Assembly: GCA_049518775.1 (NCBI GenBank)
Contig: JBEKRL010000086.1
Span: forward strand, 1-13,833
From: Bog-877 sp049518775
GTDB taxonomy: Bacteria > Chloroflexota > Dormibacteria > Aeolococcales > Bog-877
Reading direction: 5' to 3'
DNA: 13,833 nt
The position numbers and the translations under genes were made by a program. The notes below the pieces were generated by a model that saw only the letters and a program-made list of their open reading frames with translations, had not been told where the DNA came from and did not search any database. Shown in pieces: positions 13,520 to 13,833 of the stretch (its first letter is position 1; each line of letters starts with the position of its first letter).

Positions 13520-13833
13520 TCATGGGTCATTGAGTGCGGCGAGCTCTTCAGCACCGAACACACGAGATTTGATGACAAAGTGCTTATCGTCACCCGCCGG
13601 AAGGGAGAACCCTTCCGGCGCTCCGTCGCCGACGTCGAGGATCAGCTGGGTGTGCTTCCATGCCTGATACTGACGACCATCGATGTAGAACGGGCAGCCG
13701 CCCACGGTGCCGAGCAAGACATCGTGGCCCCCGATGATAAATTCCCCGTTGTCGAAGCACATCGGCAGGCTGCCGTCACAGCACCCTCCCGACTGAAAGA
13801 ACATGACCGACCCTCGTTCGTCCACCAGGTGGG
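13520..13833 (-). CDS. DUF779 family protein, 5' end cut off by the window
   Basis: The visible 101+ residues cover nearly all of the DUF779 domain: GSVMFFQSGGCCDGSLPMC, then GEFIIGGHDVLLGTVGGCPFYID, then QYQAWKHTQLILDV, then GFSLPAGDDKHFVIKSRVF, ending AALNDP at 13520. The conserved Cys residues (GGCCDG, PMC, GGCPF) are all present and suggest metal or redox chemistry, though the biochemical role is not established. A GTG at 13823-13825 could be read as a start. The frame stays open to the edge and family members have more residues before GxxMFxQSGG, so the true start is probably outside. DUF779 genes are often next to aldehyde or alcohol dehydrogenase genes. None is visible here, and one could lie beyond the edge. 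Confidence 0.9.
   Translation of the reverse strand, partial: HLVDERGSVMFFQSGGCCDGSLPMCFDNGEFIIGGHDVLLGTVGGCPFYIDGRQYQAWKHTQLILDVGDGAPEGFSLPAGDDKHFVIKSRVFGAEELAALNDP

Noticed and set aside
13035..13593. Minus-strand ORFs left of the DUF779 gene
   Set aside because: One overlaps the DUF779 C-terminus in another frame and the other has no start signal or known domain.

Overview
The window is GC-rich DNA that looks actinobacterial or from a related high-GC soil lineage. The clues are GTGA/ATGA stop-start overlaps, a DrrAB-type exporter, an HxlR-ketosynthase pair, YtrA-type GntR-ABC genes and an IS630 copy of the kind common in actinomycetes. Species cannot be fixed from this sequence. No rRNA, intact tRNA or CRISPR array was seen.

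Layout. At 1-620 is a broken zinc-ribbon ORF, two small tandem repeats and a 55-nt 3' fragment of a tRNA-Ser(UGA) gene (minus strand) that stops at the anticodon loop, as an attachment-site remnant would. At 992-3385 is a tight operon, GntR (YtrA type) - ABC ATPase - ABC-2 type permease, behind a good sigma70-like promoter with a dyad over its -10. At 3558-4686 is a tyrosine integrase pseudogene with a nonsense codon, two frame changes and a lost catalytic Arg. At 4703-5770 is an IS630-family element with perfect 18-bp ends but a deleted transposase. At 5774-7081 is an IS5-family element inserted in the CTAG at the outer tip of that IS630 copy, with a CTAG target duplication. At 7270-8969 an HxlR regulator overlaps a lone FabF-type ketosynthase. 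At 9498-11284 (minus) is a DrrA/DrrB-type drug exporter pair, divergent from a TetR regulator (11534-12115) with an operator-like dyad between them. At 12529-12714 (minus) is a 61-residue, very basic single-pass membrane protein with an excellent Shine-Dalgarno. At the right edge is a DUF779 gene (minus) whose 5' end is cut off by the window.

How it fits together. The left 7 kb reads as a decayed integrated island: a tRNA fragment as probable attachment scar, a transport operon as possible cargo, a dead integrase and two nested insertion sequences. Removing both insertion sequences places the integrase start about 200 bp from hxlR, transcribed divergently. The right half has two self-contained, locally regulated units (HxlR-KS and TetR/DrrAB). 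Every recombinase gene in the window carries small internal lesions. That is either real decay or, less likely, a consensus error in the assembly. I did not find a clearly new multi-gene system. The most novel items are the small cationic membrane protein, the nested-IS junction, the tRNA scar and the operator-like dyads.
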